Shown here one piece after another: positions 26,953 through 35,977 of a DNA stretch of 64,000 bases. The stretch is from CAYRGY01 sp964424075 (GTDB lineage Bacteria; Patescibacteriota; Gracilibacteria; UBA1369). The notes beneath the pieces were generated by a model, which saw nothing but the letters and a program-made list of their open reading frames with translations, did not search any database and had not been told where the DNA came from. Position numbers and translations under genes: made by a program. The stretch spans positions 42,222-106,221 of the forward strand of contig CAYRGY010000006.1 in NCBI GenBank assembly GCA_964424075.1, given 5' to 3'. How positions within the stretch are numbered: the first letter of the stretch is position 1; every line of letters starts with the position of its first letter.

Positions 26953-28257
26953 ATGCATAAACTACCTGACAATTTTAGTGAACCAACACTATCGCTTCCC
27001 CAACAATCGGATCAAGCTCCCAGATCATTAATGCGTAGGGATTTTTTATTGGCTCTCGGAGCAATGAGTATAGCTTCTTGTGATAATCAAAGGCAGCAAA
27101 AAGTTGACAACAATGTGGTTAGACTAGTTGATGTAAATCATCCCAAAGATAGGCGACCTGCAGAGGAAGAAATCCAAAGAATGACCTCAATTATAAAAAA
27201 TATTCCTGAGCAATACCGACGCATCGATCTCCGGGACTATGAAAACATTGAGGAGAATCTCAATCTTCAGATAGATGTGCTCAATGAGGCTATAGTTAAT
27301 TTATTGGTTGCTATAGCGATAATGAAAGGAATGAGGTGGTTTAATATATGTATTAACGCTGCTCATTTAGTAAATGCCAAAGTAGCCGCTGAAGAATTAA
27401 TTAAATCTTTTAGTGATGCAAAATCAATTGCTTACAAGCAAGCGGTAGCCTTAGATAAAAAAAGTGATGATGCAGCGCTGAAGTATTATCACAAATATGC
27501 GACAGAGTATTCTCGAAACAAACGCAAGCTTGATGTCGGTTATACAAATAATACAGAATTCCAAGCCTTTGTCCGACATCTTGAGACAAATGCAGTTACT
27601 TTTGTGCTTACCAGTAGAGAGCGAGAATTGCTGATGGGAAATTCGATTAAATATGCGGTGATAGCGACTGGATTGTCGGTTCTAGCCAAGGTTCTTGATG
27701 AATTACATCAAGTAGCGATAGATAATCAACAAGCATTGGAAAAACTAGGATGTCAATATCTGGATAGTAGATTTTTCTCTAATAGTAAATTAATTAACGC
27801 TCTAGTTGGTGATGTTATGGGAGAAAAAAAGAAGACTGCTCTAGTTGCCATAGATACTATGTGCGAATTGGAACCAAAAGATCTCAGATTACCTGATGTA
27901 GAACGAGTTCAGACTTTTTTAGTAAATTGTGGATATTTACCTAATGATGAAGATCCTTTACATCCGGCAGTTGATGGAAATTATGGAGCAAAATCACAAA
28001 AAGCCGCCTTTGCTTTTAAGTCTACAATACGCTTCTGTGAAAGGATGCACAGTCACGGATATTGCGTCAATATGCGCTTCGTCCCTAAGGCATATCCGAA
28101 TATTGAAAAGTTCCAGAATTTACTCAAATCATTGGGATATATGGCAGCCGACACCAAACCTACAGGCGTTTTTGACCACGAAAGTCTTTCTGCTTATGAC
28201 CAATTCCGTCAAGAGATTTTAGGCCTATCTGCATTAAGTTGTGGAGCTAATACTTAA
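26953..28257 (+). CDS. Tat-type lipoprotein with peptidoglycan-binding repeats
   Basis: A 434-aa exported protein. A long N-region is followed by twin arginines (R28-R29-D-F), a hydrophobic core and a lipobox S-I-A-S-C43, suggesting Tat export and lipidation. The middle (about 70-300) is helical and unassigned. The C-terminus holds two segments like PG-binding-1 repeats (V-Q-x-F-L-x-x-x-G-Y-L with D-G-x-Y-G-x-x-S; then F-Q-N-L-L-K-S-L-G-Y), which bind peptidoglycan in other proteins. It may link membrane and wall. No Tat translocase gene is in the window. Confidence 0.7.
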   Translation: MHKLPDNFSEPTLSLPQQSDQAPRSLMRRDFLLALGAMSIASCDNQRQQKVDNNVVRLVDVNHPKDRRPAEEEIQRMTSIIKNIPEQYRRIDLRDYENIEENLNLQIDVLNEAIVNLLVAIAIMKGMRWFNICINAAHLVNAKVAAEELIKSFSDAKSIAYKQAVALDKKSDDAALKYYHKYATEYSRNKRKLDVGYTNNTEFQAFVRHLETNAVTFVLTSRERELLMGNSIKYAVIATGLSVLAKVLDELHQVAIDNQQALEKLGCQYLDSRFFSNSKLINALVGDVMGEKKKTALVAIDTMCELEPKDLRLPDVERVQTFLVNCGYLPNDEDPLHPAVDGNYGAKSQKAAFAFKSTIRFCERMHSHGYCVNMRFVPKAYPNIEKFQNLLKSLGYMAADTKPTGVFDHESLSAYDQFRQEILGLSALSCGANT

Positions 28258-28268
28258 GGTGCTCCTAG

Positions 28269-31256
28269 CTACTTAATGTCAGCCGGTATAGAAAAGTTGC
28301 AAATATACTTACGTTTATCCCAGTAATATCTACATGGTAAATTAGATGGACGCAAAACACCATGATCCTCTAAGCTGTGTCTGGTAACTAACTCATTAGA
28401 TACTTGCCATTTTTTCTCATCGGTCAATTCCTTAAATTCCTCGGTTTGACTCATGGTAATATATTCCGAACGAATAATGCCTAATTTTTTCAAAAAAGGG
28501 TCAAAGGGGATACGAATTGAAAACTTTTTTTGTGTCTTTACACCATCAAAGTAAAAGGATACTCCATGTTTAGTAATCAAAAACTCTCTATCGAATAAAC
28601 TGAAGGGTTCTATAGTACTTTTACCATCAACAGGACCAAGGCAATTCCCTTGTTCGTCTAATCTGAATTTTCGAGTATGCGGAGTATTATATAAACCCAT
28701 TGTTAAATTCATATATCCCACCTTAACTTCAATTTCATTTTCTTCATAATTTTCGGCTAAAATTGCCAGTTGTATTCCATCGACCATTTTCACTTCAAGT
28801 GCGGTAAACACTGTTTCCAATCCTTGATAGACATTAACAATATCTGATTGAAAATCGACACTATACTCAACACCATTTACATTCCTATAAGTCACACCAT
28901 CATTAACAATCCACTTACTGACTATTTGATCATCAGTTTCAATTTGTGTGTTATCAAATGAATTTGTGATCCATTCTCCGTTTAGTCCGTCAGGGAATAG
29001 TTCGGCATAGGAAAAAGGCTTTAATCTACTGCAATACGCCAATGGGTAGGTTTTAGGACAGTGCCCACCGAGGGCGAGCCTAGGCAAACTATTAATACTG
29101 TCAACAGTTTCACGAGCTATCGAGACGTAATCTGCGTGCTTGTGATTTATATATCGCTCTGTAAACGAATTTATAATTTTTTCCACCTTTTCCTCTAGCT
29201 GATGATTTTTTAGATCTCTCACTTTTCTTCTGGTTAATTCGAGATTAGCCAGCATACAAGTCAGATCTTGTCTATGCTCGGCAAATCCATAATCGGGTTT
29301 GGCTAGGGAAGCCAATTTCACTTTTTCATTCAAAGCCAATGTAGGGTCTTCATATAATGCGGTGAAATAAACACTTTCCGGCAGCAATAAAACAGTGCCT
29401 TTTGACTCAAGCATAATTTTAAATATTTCAGTGTCATGAATGTCGATTTGTCCATCTAAAAATACCGATGGTCTAGAAGAATTGGCAATTGCTTGCATTT
29501 CACCCTCATCCAATACCTTCATCCCGCTATAATAAAGTCTTAGTGCTCCGCTTCCTTGCATTAAAGTTTTCCATTGTTCAGCCGGGAAACAAGCTGGATT
29601 GCTTACTTTTCCATATGGGGTTTCTACTTTCTCATGGCATTTTTCGGGATAGACTATGTTACTTTCACTTCTGTCGATATTTATTGTCAAATCATTACGC
29701 AGTCTGGCATATGTGTCTTCTGTTGCCATCACCTGATGCAATGCCATTGGCAAATAGGTGCCTTTGAGATTTATTGTCATTTTGGAGCCGGGCATTTGCA
29801 TAAAAGCTGCCGCAATAGCTTCTCTGCTGTATTGAGCCATATCCCCATAAATGTACTCTGTAAAACTTACATAATTCCAGTTCTTTACGCTCATAACAGT
29901 TGGGGAAATTTCCCTTGTCAGATTAAGCCGGTTTATTGGATCACTGAAAAAAAATAAGTCGGAATCATCGTACTCTTTCTGTTCAAACGGAGTAACTTCC
30001 ACTATTTGATCATCTTCTCTTTTCAGCACATTGAAGCTTAAATCCAGTTTGCCCCATCGTTTTTTGTTGGATTGTTTTTCTGCCAATGCTGCTTTTTCCA
30101 GTTCCTCTAATTCATCAGGTAGCATATCTAAATCTTTGTAAAGGCCGCTCATATCTTCATCACTATCACGCAACTTTCCATCACTATCTAAAGGTGGAAA
30201 AGCTGTGTTGTCCATTATCACTTCAATGGCTTTTTTGTGAGCAGCATCTTCTAAGATTTCCGCTGCCCTTCCATCCATACTCTTATCAATCTTTGCTTGA
30301 GATTTTTCTACTTTAAGCTGGCCGATTTCCATGCCGGCAAAATTTTTCATTTGATCTAACGGCGTATAAAATACAGTTCCTACTTTTTCTTCTGTTGTTA
30401 GTAATAGAACTTTAGCTTCCATCATAAAACTTTCATCCCCTATATCAAAAATTGCTCTCACATGATTTCCTGTAGATTGAAATCGAATCTGGTCTTTATA
30501 TTCAGGATAAAGAGATTCAAGGGCCATGGCTCCAAACTTACCTCTAGCTTGACAATTACCTCTCTTACCATCTCCTTTTCTCGCCATGTAGTCAGCCAAT
30601 GAGGTTCTAGTTAATTCATAGGAGCCTCTGTTATCAAAAGATTCAGTATGTGAAATAATTTTTCTTAAAAACTCTCTGGTTGGAATCTTAGGTTTGAATT
30701 GTTCCAAAAATCTCATTTCTTTGGCAAACTCAGTCTTACCTTTTCTAATTACATCTGGGTGCACACCCATAGCAATTTCTTCAACATCAAAAACAAATTC
30801 GCTATATGCAGGAGGATTCCCAGATTCGATTCTTTTTCGCAAATCTTCTTTATATTTTTGCACTCTTTTGGCATCTATTCTTTGAGCTCGTTCCGCTTTT
30901 CTTAATTCAACCACTTTTCTTGTTAATTGATATCGCCTGATTATTTCTTCATCAGTGTTTTCAACAATTTCACGCGCTTCTTCTTCAGAAATATTCTGAT
31001 CTTTAGCAAGTTGCTTTATCGTTTCATCCACAACAAGTTCACTGTTTAGAGTCAAATTTGAATGGGGCGCCATTAAGTTTAAACTTTCATTTCTAGTTGT
31101 TCCAAAAATAAAAGGAGCATGCAAAAAAGTAGCAGCATATAAAGCAATAGCAGTCTTGGAGCGAAGTGTTGAAATTAACTTGTGAAAAGTAGAAACTTCT
31201 ACTTTTTCAGTTGATACAGTTACAACTTCATTATGTTGTTGAAATTCCTCTGACAT
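28269..31256 (-). CDS. large protein with transglutaminase-like core (995 aa)
   Basis: A single hydrophobic segment near residues 36-55 may anchor the protein. After a Lys/Arg/Glu-rich helical region, residues about 225-275 contain R-G-N-C-Q-A-R, then N-H-V-R-A-I-F-D, matching the Cys-His-Asp order of transglutaminase-like cysteine proteases. The rest (about 300-995) is unassigned; the last about 200 residues look beta-rich. Such enzymes cleave or crosslink peptides, so a surface protein-processing role is plausible but inferred. It converges with the lipoprotein gene with an 11-nt gap. Confidence 0.65.
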   Translation of the reverse strand: MSEEFQQHNEVVTVSTEKVEVSTFHKLISTLRSKTAIALYAATFLHAPFIFGTTRNESLNLMAPHSNLTLNSELVVDETIKQLAKDQNISEEEAREIVENTDEEIIRRYQLTRKVVELRKAERAQRIDAKRVQKYKEDLRKRIESGNPPAYSEFVFDVEEIAMGVHPDVIRKGKTEFAKEMRFLEQFKPKIPTREFLRKIISHTESFDNRGSYELTRTSLADYMARKGDGKRGNCQARGKFGAMALESLYPEYKDQIRFQSTGNHVRAIFDIGDESFMMEAKVLLLTTEEKVGTVFYTPLDQMKNFAGMEIGQLKVEKSQAKIDKSMDGRAAEILEDAAHKKAIEVIMDNTAFPPLDSDGKLRDSDEDMSGLYKDLDMLPDELEELEKAALAEKQSNKKRWGKLDLSFNVLKREDDQIVEVTPFEQKEYDDSDLFFFSDPINRLNLTREISPTVMSVKNWNYVSFTEYIYGDMAQYSREAIAAAFMQMPGSKMTINLKGTYLPMALHQVMATEDTYARLRNDLTINIDRSESNIVYPEKCHEKVETPYGKVSNPACFPAEQWKTLMQGSGALRLYYSGMKVLDEGEMQAIANSSRPSVFLDGQIDIHDTEIFKIMLESKGTVLLLPESVYFTALYEDPTLALNEKVKLASLAKPDYGFAEHRQDLTCMLANLELTRRKVRDLKNHQLEEKVEKIINSFTERYINHKHADYVSIARETVDSINSLPRLALGGHCPKTYPLAYCSRLKPFSYAELFPDGLNGEWITNSFDNTQIETDDQIVSKWIVNDGVTYRNVNGVEYSVDFQSDIVNVYQGLETVFTALEVKMVDGIQLAILAENYEENEIEVKVGYMNLTMGLYNTPHTRKFRLDEQGNCLGPVDGKSTIEPFSLFDREFLITKHGVSFYFDGVKTQKKFSIRIPFDPFLKKLGIIRSEYITMSQTEEFKELTDEKKWQVSNELVTRHSLEDHGVLRPSNLPCRYYWDKRKYICNFSIPADIK

Positions 31257-31336
31257 AAAAATTCACAAATACTAGTGCAATATAAAATCATAAATATTAA
31301 AGCAAGTCAAATTCTATAGGATATACAGCCATAAAC

Positions 31337-31575
31337 TCAAGCGCGCAATCTATTGAGTTTCATGACTTGACCATTGGCAAATGCTCCACCACCTTTTGCA
31401 GCATCTACCATCAAGTCCAGCATCGGAAAATATAGTACGCCTAATAACGCCTCCTCACCTCGCACTAAACCAATTTAAATCCCATAAAGTCGGAATACCG
31501 CACAAAAAGTTGGATGTACCATCCAATGGATCAACATCCAATTTTTTCCTCTGTTTCTTCAGTCGGAGAAAAAAG
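31337..31575 (-). pseudogene. remnant of an inositol monophosphatase-family gene
   Basis: Two adjacent frames on the minus strand encode consecutive parts of an IMPase-type phosphatase. One reads L-D-V-D-P-L-D-G-T-S-N-F (the metal-binding signature) up to G-I-P. After a frameshift near 31480 and a TAA (31475-31477), the other continues L-L-G-V-L-Y-F-P-M-L-D, then G-G-G-A-F-A-N-G, in the family's order. Only about 80 of an expected 250 residues remain. It lies just downstream of the cysteine synthase-rhodanese gene, so a former CysQ-like (PAP phosphatase) role in sulfur metabolism is possible. Confidence 0.7.
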
Positions 31576-31588
31576 CTAAGTGTTAGTA

Positions 31589-33031
31589 TTATCGAAAACA
31601 GATATCTGGTTTCCATCTGGGAAGATTTCGATTGGACCATTCAATAATTCCTCCCTTCAAACTGTATGCTTCCACTCCTTTACCCCTAAACAAATTGGTC
31701 AAGAAATTGGATTTTAACCCCAAGTTACAAACTATTAAAACCTTGCCACCCTGAAACTTCAAATCTTTAACTGCTTCGAATTCCATATGTTTTGAACCTG
31801 CTAAATGGTAATGATCAAACTCCTTCATTTGTCTCACATCGATTATCTCAAAACCTTTAGCCAGTTCAACATTTTCACCATTCCTGATTTTTGATTCGAG
31901 AGTTGAACGATCATTTTTATATAGCATTTCCAGGGCATCCTCAGGTTCAATCTCATATCCTTCAACAGACCTCATCTTATTTTTCGTTACCGCTTGATCC
32001 AGCAGTAATTCAGCCCCTTCAATTTTGGGGAAATATGATTCATCTAAGTTGGCAAAGTATTCTTTCATATATGGAAAAGGGGAGTCGCAACAAATAAACA
32101 CTGCATTCAAAATCCCATCCTTATTTGCCAATTCCTTCAAACGATCCTGCTGCTTATTCAAAAAACTGAGCAGCCCAGCCAGCGCAAATCCGGAACTTGG
32201 GCCAGCTACGATGCCATGCCTGATCAAATTCAAACTATTCAAAAATGAATCCTTAGTGCCGATTTCTTCCAGGAAATCAACATGCTCACGCCAATTGAAT
32301 GCGATCATTTTTAAAAGCCCCCTAGTTCTAACGCCAGGAATTGGATTATTGGGAGTTCTTATCACCCCAACTGTCCTCACACTCTCATTTTGCTCCTTTA
32401 AGTAACTGCTGGTCCCAACCATGGTTCCCGTTGTCCCCAGCCCGGCACAAAAAACCTGTATATCACCCTCCAATTGTTTGTAAATCTGAGGGCCGGTCAC
32501 ACGTTTGTGACCTTCCGGATTTGCCCGGTTTTCATATTGTCCGGGATTAATAAAACCTCTCTGTTTACCCAGTTTCTTGGCTTTGTAAATACCGGAAGTC
32601 TTATCAGCCGGATCCGGACAAATCGGCTCATCATTGACAAATGGCTTCACCCCAAACAGTTGCAACATCTGCAATTTTTCTCGCAAAACTTCATAAGAAA
32701 CAAAAGCCTGTGTATCTTTAATCCCAAGCAGCCTTCCAATCACAGCCAACGACAAGACAGTATTTCCCGAAGAGTTTTCAATAATTGTATTAACATCATT
32801 CAGCATGCCCTTCTTACTCATCTCCATCAACATATTGTAAGCAGGCAAAGATTTCACATTTGCCAGTGGCAATGTATTCAGAAGTTTAGCGTGTATTCGA
32901 ACACCGTCTTCATAGAACGGATTTATCTCCTTGGGAATTTCAACTAGCGGAGTAAAATTATCCGAGTCGGGATTTAGAAAATCCAAAACTGCATTTTCAC
33001 CTCTAAAAACATTTAATAACTTGTTCGGCAT
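31589..33031 (-). CDS. cysteine synthase-like PLP enzyme fused to rhodanese
   Basis: A 480-aa fusion. Residues about 25-350 resemble the fold II PLP family of cysteine synthase/cystathionine beta-synthase: candidate Schiff-base Lys60 (A-N-V-K-S), substrate loop E-N-S-S-G-N-T (86-91) and phosphate-binding G-L-G-T-T-G-T. Residues about 385-480 form a rhodanese domain with E-I-I-D-V-R and active-site Cys435 (V-C-N-L-G-L-K-S). The pair could make or use cysteine and pass sulfane sulfur within one protein. It starts 1 nt after the ATPase gene stop, so it is in the Fur-type operon. Confidence 0.85.
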   Translation of the reverse strand: MPNKLLNVFRGENAVLDFLNPDSDNFTPLVEIPKEINPFYEDGVRIHAKLLNTLPLANVKSLPAYNMLMEMSKKGMLNDVNTIIENSSGNTVLSLAVIGRLLGIKDTQAFVSYEVLREKLQMLQLFGVKPFVNDEPICPDPADKTSGIYKAKKLGKQRGFINPGQYENRANPEGHKRVTGPQIYKQLEGDIQVFCAGLGTTGTMVGTSSYLKEQNESVRTVGVIRTPNNPIPGVRTRGLLKMIAFNWREHVDFLEEIGTKDSFLNSLNLIRHGIVAGPSSGFALAGLLSFLNKQQDRLKELANKDGILNAVFICCDSPFPYMKEYFANLDESYFPKIEGAELLLDQAVTKNKMRSVEGYEIEPEDALEMLYKNDRSTLESKIRNGENVELAKGFEIIDVRQMKEFDHYHLAGSKHMEFEAVKDLKFQGGKVLIVCNLGLKSNFLTNLFRGKGVEAYSLKGGIIEWSNRNLPRWKPDICFR

Positions 33032-33032
33032 A

Positions 33033-33986
33033 CTATTTAAATTTAAAACTCTTGTCTATTTGCCCGCTCAAGTCGCCATATCTTGCTTTCACAAAAGCTT
33101 GATTCACATATTTTTTGTGCAGCTCATGAATTTTTGAAAGCCGATCATTGCGCTTGTCAGGAAGTGAATTCAGTCGTTCCAAAATACCCGCCAAAATTTT
33201 ACGATTAGCATCATTCAACTTATCAAAACTGACCTTACTTTCATCGCGATCAACTGCTCGGATATGCTCATCATCCCAAAATATTCCTAGTAGTTTTTCA
33301 GAGGGGATGCTCTCCAATACAAATTCTTTATCCTTCTCATCTCTAACCTTATTAGCAATTACGAAAACTGAGTCAGCGACACCGGCTTCCTGCGCCAGCT
33401 TTTGATAATCCTTGAAAACAGCAACGCTCCTGGCCGTCGGTTCCATCACAAAACAATTCAAATCGAATTGTGCATGCAGTGTCCCCGCAAAAGCATCCAC
33501 TCCTGCGACCATATCAGCTATCAAATACCCTTCTTTATCATCAAAATGGGTCAGCACATTTTCCAAAATTGCTAGATTATTGTGATAGCAACTCGCCCCA
33601 ATATCTTCATTTTGATAGGTGCCCACTGCAAATACCCACAAATTCTCATTCTTCATTCCAAAATTCACCAAAGGACTTTCCTGAATAGCTGCAAAACTGA
33701 TGATATTTGATTTAATTGAAGGAGGAGTAGTTTTTCGAAATGCGCCTAAATCGGCAATATCATTTCCACCAATTAACCATTGCTTAATCTCTTTCCCGGC
33801 CTCCGGTCTTGAAATATGCATACGATCAGATAGTTCATCAAAGCCCAGCAGCATCGGCATATGTACATTCAAATCAGCATCAAACACAGCAACAGGCGCC
33901 TCAGAATGCTTCTGCAGGTAATCAACAAAAGACGCTGCCAATGTGCTTTTACCCGCCCCACCTTTTCCAACAAATGCAATTCTCAT
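33033..33986 (-). CDS. CooC/ParA-like P-loop ATPase
   Basis: A 317-aa deviant-Walker ATPase (SIMIBI class). The Walker A motif is G-K-G-G-A-G-K-S-T (residues 7-15), followed by V-F-D-A-D-L-N as the A' motif. The layout resembles CooC-type metal-insertion ATPases more than chromosome partitioning ParA, but no partner metalloenzyme is in the window. ATG 33986 is chosen: it begins 1 nt after the upstream stop (TAA-T-ATG), whereas ATG 34016 would overlap the regulator by 29 nt. Operon context with a Fur-family regulator and a sulfur enzyme suggests metal or Fe-S handling. Confidence 0.8.
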   Translation of the reverse strand: MRIAFVGKGGAGKSTLAASFVDYLQKHSEAPVAVFDADLNVHMPMLLGFDELSDRMHISRPEAGKEIKQWLIGGNDIADLGAFRKTTPPSIKSNIISFAAIQESPLVNFGMKNENLWVFAVGTYQNEDIGASCYHNNLAILENVLTHFDDKEGYLIADMVAGVDAFAGTLHAQFDLNCFVMEPTARSVAVFKDYQKLAQEAGVADSVFVIANKVRDEKDKEFVLESIPSEKLLGIFWDDEHIRAVDRDESKVSFDKLNDANRKILAGILERLNSLPDKRNDRLSKIHELHKKYVNQAFVKARYGDLSGQIDKSFKFK

Positions 33987-33987
33987 A

Positions 33988-34380
33988 TTAGTTTTTACAT
34001 TTTTTACAGTATCCAAAAAAATCTAGTGTATGCTTCTCAACCACAAAACTATGCTCTTTTTCAATTTGCTTTTCCCGATCTTCCAAGTCACCCTGCATCT
34101 CAATTATTTCAATCCCTTCACACTTCAAGCAGACCAAATGATGATGGTGATGATTAGCAATCTCATAATAATCCTTATTCAAAATCGTATTCTTTGTAGC
34201 CAAACCAATCTCTTCCAGGAATTTAAGTTCCCGATAAATTGTTGAGCGATTCGGATTGAGCCCTTTCCCCACAAGTTTTTCAACTAGCTCATCCTTCGAA
34301 CACAAGCAATTAGTTTCATTCAGCACATCGATGATTGCCTTCTTAGTTTTTGTCAATCTTCCCACATTTTTCACAGCCAT
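33988..34380 (-). CDS. Fur-family metal-dependent regulator
   Basis: A 130-aa repressor. An N-terminal winged helix (recognition region N-R-S-T-I-Y-R-E-L) precedes the metal-binding part with a five-His run (77-81), C84-x-x-C87 and C125-x-x-C128, the structural zinc site. Fur, Zur and PerR types cannot be told apart. ATG 34380 is chosen over 34479 because the extra 33 residues are hydrophobic and non-homologous, and a promoter lies between. A perfect dyad in its leader (34393-34407) suggests autoregulation. It heads the operon with the ATPase and the cysteine synthase-rhodanese. Confidence 0.9.
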   Translation of the reverse strand: MAVKNVGRLTKTKKAIIDVLNETNCLCSKDELVEKLVGKGLNPNRSTIYRELKFLEEIGLATKNTILNKDYYEIANHHHHHLVCLKCEGIEIIEMQGDLEDREKQIEKEHSFVVEKHTLDFFGYCKKCKN

Positions 34381-34392
34381 TTTAAGTATTAA

Positions 34393-34407
34393 TGCAACAA
34401 AGTTGCA
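34393..34407. promoter_or_regulatory. operator-like dyad, probable Fur-family site
   Basis: Perfect inverted repeat TGCAAC-AAA-GTTGCA. It sits between the -10 hexamer and the start codon, over the predicted transcription start, a classic repressor position. Assignment to the Fur-family protein it precedes is an inference. Confidence 0.6.
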
Positions 34408-34410
34408 AAA

Positions 34411-34439
34411 ACAGTATCGAACGAAGTATATAAAGTCAA
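34411..34439 (-). promoter_or_regulatory. promoter of the Fur-type operon
   Basis: Minus strand TTGACT (34434-34439), 17-nt spacer, TACTGT (34411-34416). Followed directly by the operator dyad. Confidence 0.55.
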
Positions 34440-34636
34440 ATAGGACTTTAAGATAGAAGTAAAAGTTTTGGAGCTGCACCTACAGTGAAGTTCGGACTTA
34501 TTTTGAAAAATCGCAATTTCTCGAATGAAGCCGCTTCTGCAAGGATGTTAGAATTAATTCCAACTTCAAAGTGATTTAATTCTAGATGTCCTCAAAAAAC
34601 TCAACAACATCATTTGCAAATTTTAAGCTTTTTTTT

Positions 34637-35977
34637 TTACTTTTCTTCTTCAAAGTACCAATCATTATCTGGGCCCAATAGTTTCATCCAAAGTGCTTCT
34701 TGTACTTTTAACATTTTCACTAAAATTTCTTCTGATTCAATTTCATAGTCATTTTTTTTAATCTCTATCGCTTCTTTTATTAGTTTCTCTAAATCTTGCT
34801 CATTTGCTTCTAAATATTTGATTAAATCGCTAAATTTTGTAAGTTTTTTCGTTACAAAAAAGTAATTTTGTAAATTTAAAATAAAGCTTTTTACAATGAT
34901 CTCAACCTGGTCACTGCTATTTCTAAAATTCTGTAAGATCTTCCGCGCTTGATATATGATCGAATAAAAAACTCTACCGTAATCACTTAAATTAAGTTCT
35001 ACCTTCCTTAAATTTTGATAAGCTATTATTGGAAAACAAAAATATTTCAAGCTATCAATAAAGCAATCACCTCTATTCCTGCGAATGATTTTCTTTCTAT
35101 TTAATTCGGATTCGCTCACCACGATTAAATCGATTTTCTTGCCAAGTTTTTGTTCTTGTAATTTGGTATATTGATTTATCTTCTGCTGAAGCTCATATGA
35201 AAACTTTTCTATAATTATAATTAAATCTAAGTCTGATTTATTTGAATACAATTCCAAATCTAAACTGCTTCCCCACAAGTAAATTGCTTTTACTTGATCA
35301 AACTCATTGCGTAATTTGGTGCTTATAACTAAGCTTAATATTTGATTTCTTACGATTGCATAATCATATTGTGAGTCTAACTTATGTGACGCATCGGGAA
35401 GAAATGTAATCAAATTGTTTTGTGCTTTCTTGCTAATTTCTGAAAGAGTTTGCAAAGTGTAATCAATATTAACAGTTTCATCTTTTCCACCTAGAAAATA
35501 TAGCTCTGGTATTTTTGCATTTAAGTATTTGAATTTATAATTAACGTTAAAACTTTCTAGAGCATTAAGATCAACCTTAAAGTCAAAATCTTTCGCAATT
35601 GACTTAACGGAATCCAAAAAATCTTCAGTTATACCATTTACAAAGTCTAAAATAGGGGAGAAGTGAATAATACCAACAATATTTTTACTTATTTGCTCTA
35701 ATAGCCTTATTAATACTGTACTGAACGAATATGTAATCAATATTATCGGCTGATTTAATTTATCCAGATCATTAATTGCTGAAATTAATTCGTCCTTACA
35801 GCTTTCCATGAAAAAAATACCTTCTTTGTTATAGGTTCCGGGATACTGAATAGAATAAATGTTTGTACCAAAACTCTTCAAGTCATCAATCAATTTTCGA
35901 TCTTTGAATTCCCCAGGGAAGCCAGGTAAAAACAAAGCGTTTATTGAGTTTTCTTTAGTATAATAATGAGTTTTCAT
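34637..35977 (-). CDS. alpha/beta-hydrolase and nucleotidyltransferase fusion
   Basis: A 446-aa two-domain protein. Residues about 10-215 look like an alpha/beta hydrolase: F-L-P-G-F-P-G oxyanion loop, nucleophile Ser84 in T-Y-S-F-S, Asp166 in G-G-K-D-E and His198 in A-S-H. Residues about 228-300 form a Pol-beta-type nucleotidyltransferase: W-G-S-S (236-237) then S-D249-L-D251-L, with a third acidic strand I-D-L-I-V-V near 281. The C-terminal about 110 residues are helical, possibly HEPN-like. I know no characterised protein with this architecture. It overlaps the upstream aaRS-like gene by 23 nt, so the two are probably co-expressed. Confidence 0.75.
   Translation of the reverse strand: MKTHYYTKENSINALFLPGFPGEFKDRKLIDDLKSFGTNIYSIQYPGTYNKEGIFFMESCKDELISAINDLDKLNQPIILITYSFSTVLIRLLEQISKNIVGIIHFSPILDFVNGITEDFLDSVKSIAKDFDFKVDLNALESFNVNYKFKYLNAKIPELYFLGGKDETVNIDYTLQTLSEISKKAQNNLITFLPDASHKLDSQYDYAIVRNQILSLVISTKLRNEFDQVKAIYLWGSSLDLELYSNKSDLDLIIIIEKFSYELQQKINQYTKLQEQKLGKKIDLIVVSESELNRKKIIRRNRGDCFIDSLKYFCFPIIAYQNLRKVELNLSDYGRVFYSIIYQARKILQNFRNSSDQVEIIVKSFILNLQNYFFVTKKLTKFSDLIKYLEANEQDLEKLIKEAIEIKKNDYEIESEEILVKMLKVQEALWMKLLGPDNDWYFEEEK

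Noticed and set aside
34450..34590. Coding-like minus-strand frame upstream of the Fur gene
   Set aside because: A short frame of about 45 codons with no start codon or recognisable similarity; probably chance.
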